NCBI GenBank assembly: GCA_013396635.1
Contig: WBMW01000147.1
Span: forward strand, 749,346 to 813,345
Direction: 5' to 3'
DNA from: Penelope pileata
Taxonomy: Eukaryota; Chordata; Aves; Galliformes; Cracidae
Length of the DNA stretch: 64,000 nucleotides
Part shown: piece after piece, positions 43,081-56,600 of the stretch
Position numbering within the stretch: the first letter of the stretch is position 1
How the letters are laid out: each line of letters begins with the position of its first letter
The notes under the pieces: generated by a model
Told to the model about the DNA's origin: nothing
The model's input: the letters and a program-made list of their open reading frames with translations, nothing else
The model's database searches: none
Program-made: the position numbers and the translations under genes

Positions 43081-44377
43081 CTGCTGGAAGGGCACAGGGG
43101 TGAGGAGGAGGAAGGGCTGGTGGCCCAAGTGTCACCCTGAGGTGACGGCGGGAGCTTCTGGGGATGGGTCCCACCGCAGCGAGTGTGTCGTGGGGACGTG
43201 CTGATAAACCTTCACCAACAGCACAGCCACAGCGAGGGCAGATAAACGCAAGCAGTTGGTGTGGGAGAGAAAATAGCTGTGCGCCTTGTTTTCAAAATAA
43301 GGGCCTGGTGTGGTCTGCCTGTCTCTGAGGAGCCGGTTACTGTACGTGTGGCTGTACATGTCAAACCTCACCGAGCGAGAGCAGGTCGGAACAAAGCAGG
43401 TTTCTCGGCTGGTTTTTTAACTTTGAGATGTCATGTAAACACTCACAGTGCTGCTGGCATGGCAGGAAACTCCTGTCGTAATGCTAGAGCAGCTCTGCCA
43501 AGGCACTTTCCTAACGAAGACACGGACCATTGAAAACACCTTTTATTTTCCCTTTTGTTCCTGTGCCATGGCAAGCATTTATCTTTTTGTACATGTTGTA
43601 TGCATATATACATACACACAGCACAGCACTCGTGCTTCACCTCGCTTGTGGAGGCCACGTTTCAGAGAGGAGAGGGCTGAAACATGGCACAACCGAGGAA
43701 GGCTGCGGCAGTGCCGTTTTTTTTTTTTCATCTCTCTGCGTCCATTTTGCAAAAACGATCCCAAGTCCAAAAACATGCAACTGGAAAGATATGAATTATG
43801 TATGCAGTGCAGAGAGAGCTGCGCCATGCGCATCTCCTGTGCCCTCCCACAGCCCCGTCGCTGCCTGAAGGCGGGAGGGGTGAGGGGGGCTTTCCTTGCT
43901 CACCTTACCAAGGGGTGATCTGCACATCACAATGTCCCCCTTCTTGGGCAGAGCTGGCTTTGGGTTTAGGGCCTGGCCTGTTTCTGTGTGGAGCACCCGG
44001 AGCCAACGGTGGGATATTTCAGGATGGCAGTGACAGTATTTAGCTGGCATCTGATATTGATGGTGAAACTGATATTGAGCACGCAAAGCATGCTGTGTGC
44101 AGGAGCTCCTGATGTCTCAATTACCTTTGCACCGAGGGCCCAGGAGGCTGCCTTCAGGGAAGTGCTGGTGGGCACAGCAGCGGCTTGCTGTGGAGATGAA
44201 GCCAGGAGGGACGTGCAGATGCGGACACAGCTCAGGAAGGTCCTGGCATAGACACAGGCACAGGCACAGGAAGGTTTGGTTTGTTTTAACTTTTCCTCTG
44301 CCATCCCGGCCGCAGGGCTTTCCCAGCTCTAAGGGCAAGGCTGGTGGCCCTTCTCCTTTAGAATGAGAAATAATGGC
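43081..44377. other. Intergenic or possible intron, no gene recognised
   Basis: Contains a short TATATACATACACACA stretch near 43605-43621 and a poly-T run near 43719. Overlapping chance frames on both strands. If the 42905 exon is real, this would be its first intron. Confidence 0.45.
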
Positions 44378-44629
44378 CGTAAGTTGTGCCAGGGGAGGTT
44401 CAAGTTGGGTATTAGAAAAATTTCGTCTCAGAAAGAGTGGTGATACATTGAAATGGGCTGCCCAGAGAAATGGTGGAGTCATTGTCCCTGGAGGGGTTCA
44501 AGAAAAGGGTGCATGTGGTACTTAGGGACACGTGGACATGGTGGGGATGGGTCGATGGTTGGACTACATGGTCTTAGTGATCTTTCCAACCTTAAGGAGT
44601 CTGTGATTCTGTGGCTCTGTGATTCTGCA
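44378..44629 (+). repeat. CR1 LINE 3' fragment
   Basis: AAGTTGTGCCAGGGGAGGTT, TCTCAGAAAGAGTGGTGATA, GGGCTGCCCAGAGAAATGGT, GATGGTTGGACTACATGGTC and TCTGTGATTCTGTGGCTCTG give a continuous CR1 3' end of 250 bp with the terminal short repeats. Confidence 0.97.
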
Positions 44630-47600
44630 GGGTTTATGAGCCATTCAGCTCCTGGCAGCTGACTCTTCCCACCCAGGTGCTTTGAAATCAAGTGACTCCC
44701 TTTGCAGCTATCTCTCATTTACTAGACATGTCAGTGTTTAAATCTTCAGTAGTAGAAACTATAAAAAAGTGTTGCAATAAAATCAACATAAAACTTTCTG
44801 AAATAACATTAGTGTCCAGTCATGCAGAAATACCACTTTGCCAAATCCAATGAGCACAGTACAACTGGCAGTGTACTTCTAAACCCCTCGTTTCTGAATG
44901 CAGCCAGGAAGCACAGCTGCAAGGAGCTGCTGCAGTGGTGAACATCATGAGCACCGCAGCGTGGCTGAGATCTTGAGTCCTGTTTACAGCAACCTGGACA
45001 GCCGCATGCGAGTGTCTGTGCATACACATGCACATGACTATAATTAACTTCAGCCAAAGCACGATATTAGTGTCAAGCCCTGGGACCACTTCACCAGCCT
45101 CTCTGCACAGGGTATGCCTAATGAACGGCCTCGAGAATCGGAGGTTGTGGTTACAGTAAATTCATGCCAGGATTTTTACAGCACTGTCAGCCTACACAAG
45201 AATGTAGTAAGAACAGCTGTGTAATTGTTCCCTCAGACAGCAACTCAGGGGGAACAGCTCAATACAATCTTTGAATTAAATTGCTGGATATGAATGGCTC
45301 AATATACCAATAACTTTTCAACAAGAAGCTTTACTCGGCAGGAATACCCCACTCCTACGCTGTGAATGGTTATGCAGTTCTTCAGGATAAAGGCACTGGG
45401 TTATAAATCCCTGCTTTATGTTTGATTTCAGTGTGGCTGCACTTCTTCACTGATTTAGAATGGAAAATTAAACATGTGATGCAAACAAAGTTTTGTTTTG
45501 TCTTTTGAACGTAGCAAAGAAGACATAAAAAAAAAGAATCCTGGCTGTCAGACTGTGGATTAAATGTGAGTGAGTCATTTTGGACTGAATTCCTACCAAA
45601 AAAGGCATTTGTGAGTGTTACTATCAAAGTGATCCATTGGTGAGCAGAAATCTAGAATTTATGCTATCAATTTCCCATTGGGAAAGATAATGATGGGTAG
45701 ATAAAGCAGAAAGAAAGATCAGCCACTTCAGGACAATGGCACTCCTGTTTCTTTCTCATTACCAATTATTGACATCCTGGTGCTATCCATTAGTGCTAGG
45801 TACATAGATTTTTCTGTCATTCCTACACACATAAGAGAAAAGAACATCAATTATTTAAGTGCTTCCTCTTGTGTGCATTATTTTCCTCTTGTAAGGAGCC
45901 ACAGCTCAGCCTCTGCATGACTGAAGAGCTTTCATGCACCCAGCATTTTGATTAGGAATATATGAGTCACCATGGTTCTGGTTCTTAACACGATCCTTTT
46001 GACTTCAGAAAAAACTCTGAAGTCATGCGAAGGTTCTTAAAGTGCCTCTTCCCTTCTTTACCCCTCAAGACTGCATCAGACACAGGCTGACTTTGAATGG
46101 CATGGCTCATTTTTGTGGATAACGTCACTGCTATGATAACACAAGGTACTCAGCCCTCATAGATGAAGACCATACTGCTGGAGAGGGAGTAGCTCTTCGG
46201 ATACCGGGAATCTCATATGTACATACTTCCTCTGTTATTCACAAAAACAGGGCTGAAAAGCAAAGGAACAGAATTGATTTAGCCCATTCTGCAGCAGATG
46301 GCATGCAAATCTAACTGAATTCCCTTAAAATTCCTCCTAAACATTCATTGGCGTTGTGTCCATGAAGGAGGAAACGAGACCTTTCATCTGAAACATGTTC
46401 TTAACTCTTTAGCTAAATACTTCCTTTCAAAGCTAAAATTACACATCTCAAACATGCCTTTAAGAGAGACTGGAGCCAATTTGCTAAAATTGGAGTTTGC
46501 AGAATCAGGATATCCCAGGGCCCTGCAGGAATTTGGGTTTCCTGAGCTCCGTGCCTGTTCTGCACTGTCATGGTGCTGCTGCTGCGCAGGACCTCAACTG
46601 CCCGCGCTGTGCTGCCTCTGCGCAGTGCTCAGAATTAAAACAAATGCATTTTTGTCAAAAAGAAAAAAATCACTAGAAATGGTTTAGCACACACCGACAA
46701 ACCCAAATAAAATTGCCTCTGTTCTACACACACAAGTGGGAGACGGTCAGAGACAAACCCGGAAAGCCCACTCTGCAAGTGAGGCATTTTGAGACAGCTT
46801 CATTGTCCCAATATCAAAAGCAGTGAGGATCTGCCAGGAGTTACACCATCCCCTGCCTCAGCCTTCTGAAGCCCTGCTCGCAGTGGCTCCCTGCTGAGCT
46901 GCAATCTTCAAACCCTCTGATTTCAAAGCAGTGAGGCTGCAGTGGCCCAGCTGCAGTCTCTTATCTACATTCTCAGATCTTCTGTTGGAAAAAAAAAAAT
47001 AAAAAATGTGCTTTTCAGTTTGGGAGCAACCTGAGGACTCCCAGGCCCATGCAGTAGTTGCTGATGTCCTGTGAAAGGGAGGGGGCTGGAGGTCTGGCAG
47101 CAGCTCCCATTTCACTTGTGCAAAGTGCCACAGACCACAGATCTGGCTCTTTGTCAACAAAACCAAAGAGAAGAGCACTCTGCTCTCTGCTGCAGCCAGG
47201 CCTGCTCTCCCTGTGAGCTGGGCTCAGCTCCAGCACAGCACACAGCTGTGCATAGTTGTGCAGCACAGCTCCTCCTGCATCCCTGTTTAAAATGAGGCAG
47301 GCGAGGCCTCCTCTGTGGGCTGGGCACTTGGCTGTTGGGTAGGCAGAGGCTACACCTGCTCACTGCATTTCAAAGAAAAATGTGAGTATGCGTGCTGTGC
47401 ATTTTTGGGTTATGAATGGGGGGGTACTGCAGCTAGCATAGACATTAACACTGATTTTCAGAAGTTTAAATTTGTAGAAATGTACTGAAATCATATCTGG
47501 AAAAACAAGAGAAGTTTTCCTTTCTCTCTCTCTCTCTTCCTTGTTCTTTTCTATTCCTTTTTCTGAGGAGGGCAGTGCTGAAGAAGGAGAGTGCTTTCAG

Positions 47601-50600
47601 GCCGTCATCAGAAACAGCTGCAGTCAGCATGAAGGTGTGTGCAGCTGGGATGCTGGTTAAAGATCCTGTTAGGGAAATAAGAAAGACATTACCTGGCACG
47701 CTCACAGGAGAAGTTCACTTACCTGTGGAAGTACTCAGTGTCTGTGGTTCATCCCAGGCCTGTGAGCAGGAACGCTTGCAGAGGCTGTGCAGCACATTTT
47801 TCGACAGTCTTAGACTTAAGACATGCAAAAACCCAACTGACGTGTGTTTTCTTTACATCCCTACCATGCCTCACAACATCTGCAGTATTTTCAGCGTAGT
47901 CTATATTGAGCTATTGGCATTTAGGAGCCATAATTGCATTTAGCATTTACATCTTGCTGCCTGGCGCCTTCTCTTGCTGCAGACCTGTTTCACAAGCAGT
48001 AAATTAGAGGGTGGGGCACGTTTCCCTCATTTTGCAATTCAGACTCCAAACAAAATGCCAGTTTATCGTAGCGCTGACCTAGTGAGTCCCTAGTCTCTCA
48101 TCTATCCCTTTAGCTGCCTCTGCCCCTTGTCATTTCTTTTCTTGCTGTCTATGATTAGTTACCTCATGATGCACCAATGCTTCCCACACCTAAATTAGCA
48201 GAATTCAGGATTCCCTTAAATCCTTCATATGAAACTTATCTGAAAGAATGACAAGGTCCCCTGAATGATTTCTTGCTTGTGTGAAATGGGAAAGAAATGT
48301 TGGGAGAGAGGAACAGGCTCCTGGCACCTGCCAGGGACCTGCTGATGGTGGCCAGGTTCACTCCCCTGAAGGAGTCCCGGTGTCAGTAAATTGGCTGTGT
48401 CCCTTGCGGAGCCACAACAAATTCTAGCAAGATTCAGGAAAGAGTTGTGCTCTCCACAGGTACCAGTGAGGGAGCATATCAGAGAGGTGCCAATGGCTTG
48501 CTCGTCTTGGTTCCATTCACTGCAATGAATTTGGGTTACAAGTCTTTCAAACTCTCAGGAATGCCTTTACCCATCTGACACACAGGTACAGGCGGTAGCT
48601 GGGTCAGCTTGGCTGTTCTCCCTACGACAGACAGCATGTGTCCTGTGCTGCATTCCTGCGAGGTTTGCTAGGTGGCACCTCAACAGCCAGAGCTCCATGC
48701 TGCGTGGGAAGCACTCTGCATTACTTGTGCTTTGTCCCAGCATGATTGCTCAGAAAGACGTACTTATATTTATACCTAATTCAAACGCAGTCAATGTTTC
48801 ATATTTCCCCACTGAAACATTCCCAAATATGACTTAGCATAAGTCACAGCCATGTGTGTAGTATTATTCAGAGTTTATATACGAGGCACTGAGGCATAGC
48901 AAGATTAAGCCAAAACCAATTCTGTCTGATGCATGTGTGTAACCTGAGATACTGAGGCACAACGCAGTACTTCATGCATTTGATTTAAATTTGCAGCTGT
49001 GAGAACCAGGCATGTCTGTAGATCATGCCCGTGGTCTCTGGTCCAGTACCAGGAGATGAGGAATGCTCTGTTGTGACCAAGGCTTGGCTTCTGCAGCTGC
49101 TCTGTGGAGCAACACTTCTCCTTTGAGAGGAGCTCTGTGGTGAGACACAGATGCAATCCAGTTACTGGCAATATTTTTCAAACTGATTTAGCCTGAAATT
49201 GTCCTTGATCTTCCTGGAATTGCATCCTTCATAGTGTTCGATATTGCCAACAGGTGAAGCTGTGATCTTACGACAAACAGCTTATTGGAAACATGTTAGT
49301 CACAAAATATAAAAAACTCTGTCATCTCATAACTAGATCTGTAGCAATAAATACACTTTCTCGGCTTGTTATAGTAATAACCTGATACTCTACTAATTGT
49401 TTGGGGATAGTTCCCAGTGCTGATAGCTTTGCACACAAGTGGCTCCAGCACAGACAGCTCATCCCTGGGACACCAAGCCTGTCATCTTCTACAGCTCCTG
49501 TACCCCAGAGCAGAGGCTCCCCAGCCAGTCCTGTTGCAACTAGAGTCAGCTGCCCTTCTCACACATGTCTAATACAGGCATGAGATTGCAGTATGTATGT
49601 GCTGCAGGCATATGGGCCCCATCTGGAAAGGATTTTGAGAAGGAAACTATTATTTCCTGCATTTATCATAAATTCCAAATGGCATATTTAGGCATAGCTG
49701 TTTGAAAACAGACAGCACAGTGATGAAAAGGAAGCAATTTCTCTGGGAAAATTCACCTAAATTGTTTGATTCGTCTTAGTGCTGCCAACCCTTTGATGTT
49801 CATCATGAGTCTCAAGATTTGTTTCAATTTTTTTTTTTCTAAAGCCAGGTTCCTTGGGTCATGAGTTTTTGGGGATCAGCAAGATGACTATGCACTGTCT
49901 ATTCTTATCCAGTCAGCAACATGCGGGGAGTCATCTGCCACTGGAGAGTGGGATTTTTTTTTTTTTTTTGAGATGTTTTGTTGTCCTTTTTAAACATCTT
50001 AGTCATAAGGAGAAGCATCATGTGGGAAAGTATGACAGAACGCGCATTGTCTGAAACAGTTATGGAGGCTGAGGCACACAACACTTGTGTAGGCCAGAGA
50101 ATAATATTTCTTTAACAAAAACTGTCTTTCTAAACACCAACCACATTTTTGCATGTTTTCGTTTTGAGTCATTTGATGAAAAAATTGAAAAACTCCAGGG
50201 AAAGCATTCAATCTGCTCGCAGCTTTTCACAGGAGTGGTTGTTTTCTCAGCAAACTGCTCTCCTACAACTATTTGATTTCCTTAGATCTTTGGGGAGCCT
50301 TCCTACACATAAAGTAGCTGAACAGTCCTTTTTCTCTACTTTACTACTTTCTGTCCACTCCTTTGTCTTCTCTCACATACGCAGGAAGGAGACTACCACT
50401 GAAAAGTGACTGATGACACATTTTGGTCAAGGTGTGAGGAGTCCCCCCTGCTCTATGAGCCTCGTTGCTCAGATCCCTTGAAGCTGAACATCTCATTTTG
50501 TCCAAGGGACAGATACAAGTTCTGAAAACAGCCAGTTTTTCTAAACTGGTTTTACTTTCTTATGCAGAAATGTGCTTTAATGCTGAGTGCTTGGTTAGCA

Positions 50601-53496
50601 TTTGATTCCTTTCCCTACTGAAGTTCAGCAGCTGGGTTATTCTAGGAAACAGTGCAAAATTTTTAAAGATTTCCCTGTTCTGAGGCAATTACTCAATTGA
50701 CAATCTGACTTGTGGAATTAAGCTCCCTTCAGGAAAAGAGAACTGGAGGCAATGGGACAAACTAGTGAGTTGACATGAAGGTCCACCCCAGCACAGCCCA
50801 ACCCACCCAGGCAGCTGTTTCTTTGCGATTCAGAGCATCCGCACTCTTGGGAATGAACCCAACCAGCATTTGGGGTTCGTTGAAGTGAGGAGCCTGCAAA
50901 TGCAAGACCAGATTCATTTCCTGCTGCTCGCTGCAGTGCCTTGCTGCAGGCTGGGGGCTGACTCAGGCCTGGCTGGCTGGAGGGCAGCCTGCAGCGGGGG
51001 TGTCTGGGCGGGAAGGCCCAATACACCTCTCTGGGCCCAGTACACCTCTGCAGGCTTTGTCTTGTTCCTCTTGGAGCAGTTGATCCTTTCTTCAGCTGAG
51101 CCCCAGGTCTCTCATCTCCACAGTTAACATGAGAGTACTTGAGTTTCTGTGTGTTGGTCAGGTATCAGACTTCTACAAAATGGTGTGAAAAGTTGGCAGG
51201 AAGGCTAATTCTTCTCTGAGCTGAATTGGCCATCAGGGAAAGTCCTCTACTTGGAGCTGGAGGTTAATTGCAGCTCAGAAAAGGTTATTAGATTCTTATT
51301 TATGCCTCCATTATTTTTCAAAAGCCACTTAGCAGAACAGAGTTATCTCCTAGAGAATTTCCTTCTCTAAATTCTCTGGGTACTGACGATGCTTGGCTGT
51401 CTTCTCTGTATTTTGAGAGCCTCATGCTAAATTTACATGAGCAGGAGAGATTTCTTCTGAGGACCTTCATTTTGTGGGTTGGTTACATATTGACTTCTGT
51501 GGGCACGATGTGATCTAAAAATCCCATTTACTGCAGAGCAGAGTGGACTGGGGCTAGAAAGACTGATTTCTTCTTGGTACTTCCTAGAACTGTGCATGCT
51601 CTTAGTGGAAATGCAGCAAAAATTCAGTGATGATATTAAGCATCTCCAGAAGTGACATTCCGTCATGCTTTTACCTCTAGAAATGCAGAATGCAATGAAA
51701 CAGTACCCAGGAATTATGGGCACTGAGAGCTACCTGGGCAGTACTTTTGGCAGACTCTGCCTCCAGCAGCCTTTGCTGGCCCAGGAGTGGGGGCTTACCT
51801 GCCTTGCTTCCCCTCCCTGTGCCTGTACGGACACTGCTGTGGGTTTCCAAAGAGTTGAGATCACCCTTCCTTCTTATGTAATACCTTGGCCAAATAGTGC
51901 CTACAAATTTTCTCTCTTCAGCTGCACATGAGGTTCTCATGAGGTCCTAAATACATGGTGTCCCTGCAGTGGTGTGGTGCTCGCTGGGGCACCCAGGCTG
52001 AGATTTCTCCAATCCTTCCTCGAGGTCCTTCTACCTCTGACCATCTGCTGCTACCTTCCTCACTCCAGCGTGTCTTGGAAATCACCTTGGTTTATATCCA
52101 CATATGGAATAGGAATAGCAGTCATCAGAATTTATGGGAGTAAAGATTTTGTGACTGCACGCTCATGAAGTAGGTATGCAAAGGTCATTTTCTGGTTGGA
52201 GTGGAGATTAGGAGAAATTTTTTAGTGCTTATTTGAGGAAAATGCATTCTACAATTTTCACATCTTTAATAAATACTGGTTTCTCTAATTCTTATGCAAT
52301 AAAGACAGAATTCCCCAAGTACCTGATGATGACCCAAACCGCAACAGTGAAATATGAGCCGCTTACTCATGTCACTGTAATCTCAGAAGCCTTTACAGCC
52401 TTTAACAGGGTTCATTTGAGGTATACTACTTAAGGTAATAGGGCAGGACAATCTCATTAAGAGTTATTTCCACCCCATTTAAGCATGGGTTCAAAAGTAC
52501 AGCTAGAGCTGTGCAGCCTTTATCTCCTGCTTACAGAAGAGATTGGAAAGAGGTAAACAGAAAACACAATCCATCACTCGATCTGCTGGGCCACGAGAAG
52601 CCAGTATATAACCGACACAGATTTGTATCCAGCAGGCTTGGAAGCTGAGGAAATCAGAACAAACTTTTGTCCTTATTACATTGCGTACTTTTTTTTTCTC
52701 TGCTGGATTTAAGAGATATTGCATCACTCTGGGAAAGAGGGGGGGAACAAAACAATGGCCTCTGTTCTTCCTCACACTCACTGGAGTTGCTCCAGACCTA
52801 AATTCGTCCATACTCATTTGGGAAACGTGTGATTGAGAGAAAATACATTTTCAAACATTCTGGTTTGTGTTGCAAATTCCCTAAGTAGTCTGAGATGTTT
52901 TCAAAGCTTCTAGAGCACTGTGCTGGTCCTCCCCCAGATAATGATACATGGAGACAGTAATCCCTCTGTCACACTCTGAGTGCTTCTTCTTGCTTCTGTT
53001 GAAGTGATCCAGATTGTGGGTTTTTCTGAAGAATTTGTTTTCTCTGATCCTGCACAGGATCTTTCCACCCTGGACAGGAGAATTCGATAGACTAGACAGC
53101 GAATGCAGCAGCCCACTAAATTTGCTGTCGTGTCTTTCTTGTGAGTGGAAATGGATACACTCGGATGCTTCAAATGCTAGAGAGAGGCTGCACCTACCAG
53201 AAGAGACCCATGGCCTGAAGCCCAGCAGCTTTTGGGATCAGACACCCTCTCACATATAGCCCTGCTCCAGCTCCTCCTACAGCAGGCAGTAGCGGGGCCT
53301 CTCTAGGGATCAGCCTGGTGGCAAGCTGAGCTGTGGGGCAGCACTGAGGGGTGCTCTAGGGCAGATAACATGAACAGCAGAGGACAGGACCTCCAGTATA
53401 TTCTTACGGTGCTTCTGCATGGCAACGTATCTGAGCTAATCAGTATATGAACAGATTTCTCGCTTTCTTTCCCCACTGCACTCTCACCCTTCTCAG
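44630..53496. other. Intergenic or intronic, no gene recognised
   Basis: 8.9 kb without a supported gene. It is mostly AT-rich, with a (TC)n tract at 47522-47538, T-runs at 49828-49838 and 49953-49969, and mixed GC-rich islands (46860-47370, 50780-51120). An exon-like segment at about 47573-47638 has a good pyrimidine tract but no recognisable peptide. Many open frames are short and overlap. Confidence 0.45.
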
Positions 53497-53622
53497 ATTT
53501 GGATCATACTTCGTGGTTTACTGAAACCACAGTAAGCCCAGAGACTCCTGGAGGCAAAGGCATTTTGCCCCCTCCCGCGTTTCCTGGGAGAGTCTCAAAT
53601 GGGAAGCAGATCCAGCTGCTCT
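53497..53622 (+). CDS. Candidate internal exon, 126 nt, phase 1-1
   Basis: A long pyrimidine tract (CTTTCTTTCCCCACTGC, then CTCACCCTTCTCAG) precedes it, and CT|GTAAGT follows, so both splice sites are strong. In the open phase it encodes LDHTSWFTETTVSPETPGG, then KGILPPPAFPG and RVSNGKQIQLL. I do not recognise the peptide. The other two frames are closed, or less likely. Length divisible by three and symmetric phase fit a cassette exon. It could still be chance. Confidence 0.28.
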
Positions 53623-56600
53623 GTAAGTATGACTTCATTGGCAGTTGTTTAATGCATAAACATGGACAATCGACACTGCCGCGTAGGCCAAGACTAAGAT
53701 TTGTGTGTTTGGAAGAAAATTAAGGAATTGAGTAGAGAGAAGAATGGAGCTGGTACTTCTAAGGACCGATCACCATAGTATCAAGCCACTATTTACAAAA
53801 CTTCTTTGTGGAGCTCGTTCCTTCAGTTTTGCTTAAACTCAGTGTAGTCACTGCTCTGAATTTAAACTCTGCTTTGAAAAGCCTGTAATCTAAACATGGA
53901 AACATTTAAGTCATGTACTAAAACAAGAAAATGAAGTTGTGGATGAAGTTACATGGCGTGACCCACGGCAGTGCAAGGGCCCTGAGCTGGTGCTGATGGA
54001 GTGCAGCTCTGATAATCTGCTGAGATGCCTTCATGCAAGCCCCAGAGATGTCACCCTGAGGAGAAACCTTTGTGCAAGAGCCAGAGATGCCATCCCAAAG
54101 CTTGCCCAAAGCAGATAGGATGCAGAGTGTCCCTGGTGCATCAGTATAGCGGTATTTCCAGTGCTGCCAGGACATACATGCCCCATCCTCCCTCCTATGA
54201 TGTAGGTTTGCTCCAGCCAAGAAGCAGCAGAATAAAATCCTATCTGGTTTTTGCGACTGTGTTGTGTGAAATACAGATCAAACCCTGACACAACGAGTGA
54301 GAATTCAATTGGGTATCCAAGTTTCATTCTGTTTTAATCTAGAATTATTAAGGAAAATTACATATTTAAACACAATCTTTAACCTGATAGTGCCCCTTCA
54401 GAATGTTTTGTATAAGCTCATTAGAAGCTTCTGTGTGGTCTTATATTTATTACAATTAGCAAATCTTAGTGGATCAGTCCCATTACAAGATATATTTTCC
54501 ATCTTGTTCCTCCTTTGTTCTTCTACCTCCTGCCTGTCATAACCTAACCACAGCCTAGATTAGATCCTTTCAGACATCAGCTTTTTGCTCTGACAAGTTC
54601 TGAAGAAGGAATAAGAAATGTTGTAGCAAATTAACCACTGAGAAATCAAGAGACTCTTACAATAAGCACCTCACCCGTGTCAGGACTAGCAGCAATGCCA
54701 GTGGCATTAGAGGCACTAAGACACTTAATTCCAGTATGATTCAGAATCATTTGTAGCTATCGGCTTATTCTGAGTAAATCCTCTTCCTCCCAGGTCTTTT
54801 GTTTGCCATCCCTCAACAAGCCACATCGCATATCAATTAACTTGTAAGGTATGTGAAGGAAGGATACATTTTCATTGGTATCTGAAGATTCATGCATGCA
54901 AATGCTACTATAGAAATTCTAGTAATTAATAGTATTAATAGTTAATGAATCCAATCTTTTTTTTTTTTTCTTTTTTTGTGACCCTGCTCAGATGTAAAAC
55001 ATGTAAAACGAAAGGGAGGGGCCTATTTTTAGAGATTGCTCCATTCAAAGACAAGGTCTGGTCCAGCTGGCCCGAGCCACAGCCCAGACCTCACTGGCTG
55101 GCTGGAACTCAGCCTCTGAGGTCCTTGTTTGTAAGCGAAATACAGGCTGCTAAAGCCCAAAGAGCACTCATGTTCCCAAGAGGAGCAAAGGTTTGGGTAC
55201 CCAAGTCTCAAACCTCACGAGTACTGGATCTCCTACATACAGGCCGGTTTAGACTTTTCAGACCTACATGCTCAACTTTCTACTCATGTGTAGCCACAGA
55301 TGCCTGAGTCGTGGCAGAACAGGGCAGATCTGTGCTTGTGCTTATCCTGCCACAGCCTGAGAGGATCCAAATGCCCTCACAGACAGCATCCGACTTTTAG
55401 GTTATAAGGGGACAGGGTGGCTAAGGGCTTCATTCTGGCATTCTGCTGCCACATGCACATGAGTTTGGTCGTCTGCCTCCTTCCTTCTGTTGAGAGGAAG
55501 CAGGAGGCTAATACAATCAGCAGCTGCTACTATTATGTTGCAGAAAAGGGTGTCCTGCCTTCCTTTATCTAAAAGACAGGAGCCAGTCTCACTGCTGCTG
55601 GAGAGGGCTCTGTGCTGATGTCTTGTGACCAGATCGAGTGGAGCAGTGTTTAGGTAGCAGTGCAGAAATCAGTGCCGACCGCTCTGCCCCTTCCCTGTTC
55701 CCTAGCGATGCCGTGTGGGAGAGGCTTGGTCTTCTGCCAGGCTACAGCCCTTCTCAATGTGCCTGCATGGTTGGCATTAGTGCTCCTGCCCTGCGTGCTC
55801 TCTGCGCTTGATAGCTGGAAAAATCTTTGCTGTTACAAGGCTGCTATAGGCTTTTTTTTTTTTTTTTTTTTCTGGAAAGGGAGGGAATAATGGTGCCTAT
55901 GAAGTTTGCTTATTGACTTAATATTTGTATAATAATATATCCAATCACTGTCTTCTGTATTTGTGAAGAACTACTGCAAAATGTCAGGAATCAGACAAAG
56001 AATTTTTTGTTACTGGGGACATTCAAACTCTCACATGAGGTTCAGAGTTCAGGGCTCAGAGTTCGTCTCGGAGACCCGAGAAAGGAAGGTGCTTGTCTGA
56101 AGATCACCCATTCCACAGCAATTAACAGTCTACGTTTAGGGGTCCAACACATAGACATTTTTCAGTTTTGTTCTTTCCTATTTGAGTTGCTATTTGAGTT
56201 GCTGGCCCCACTTGAGTCTCTGTTTCTTTTCCTAGCTGATGCGCTTTCACCCTGATGCACTCCAGTGGGACAGCTTGCTACCCAGGCCCATGGAAATCAA
56301 TCTGAGTGTTTCTTGCAGAGCTGTATGCCATGCGCTCACCCACTGCCACAAGCAGAAATCACCACTTACAAGATGCACTGTGGTAGTTTGCCATTCTCTC
56401 TGAAAACACTCGCCCTGAGTCTGACTCATTGTTCGTTCAAATCTTTTCCTTGATTTCACTGATCTTAGCTTGGATTTACTGTGTTAGGTTCTCATTCCTA
56501 AAAATCTCAAGATCTCATCTATTATTTTTCTTTTAAATTCTTTGATCCAAGCATTCATCAGCTGACAAGTGCATCTTTTTGTCTTTTTTATCTTTTTGTG

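Noticed and set aside
47573..47638. Exon-like segment after a long TC tract (47520-47572) with AAG|GTGTGT donor
   Set aside because: The pyrimidine tract is a simple (TC)n repeat, which makes false acceptors, and the encoded peptide has no recognisable features.
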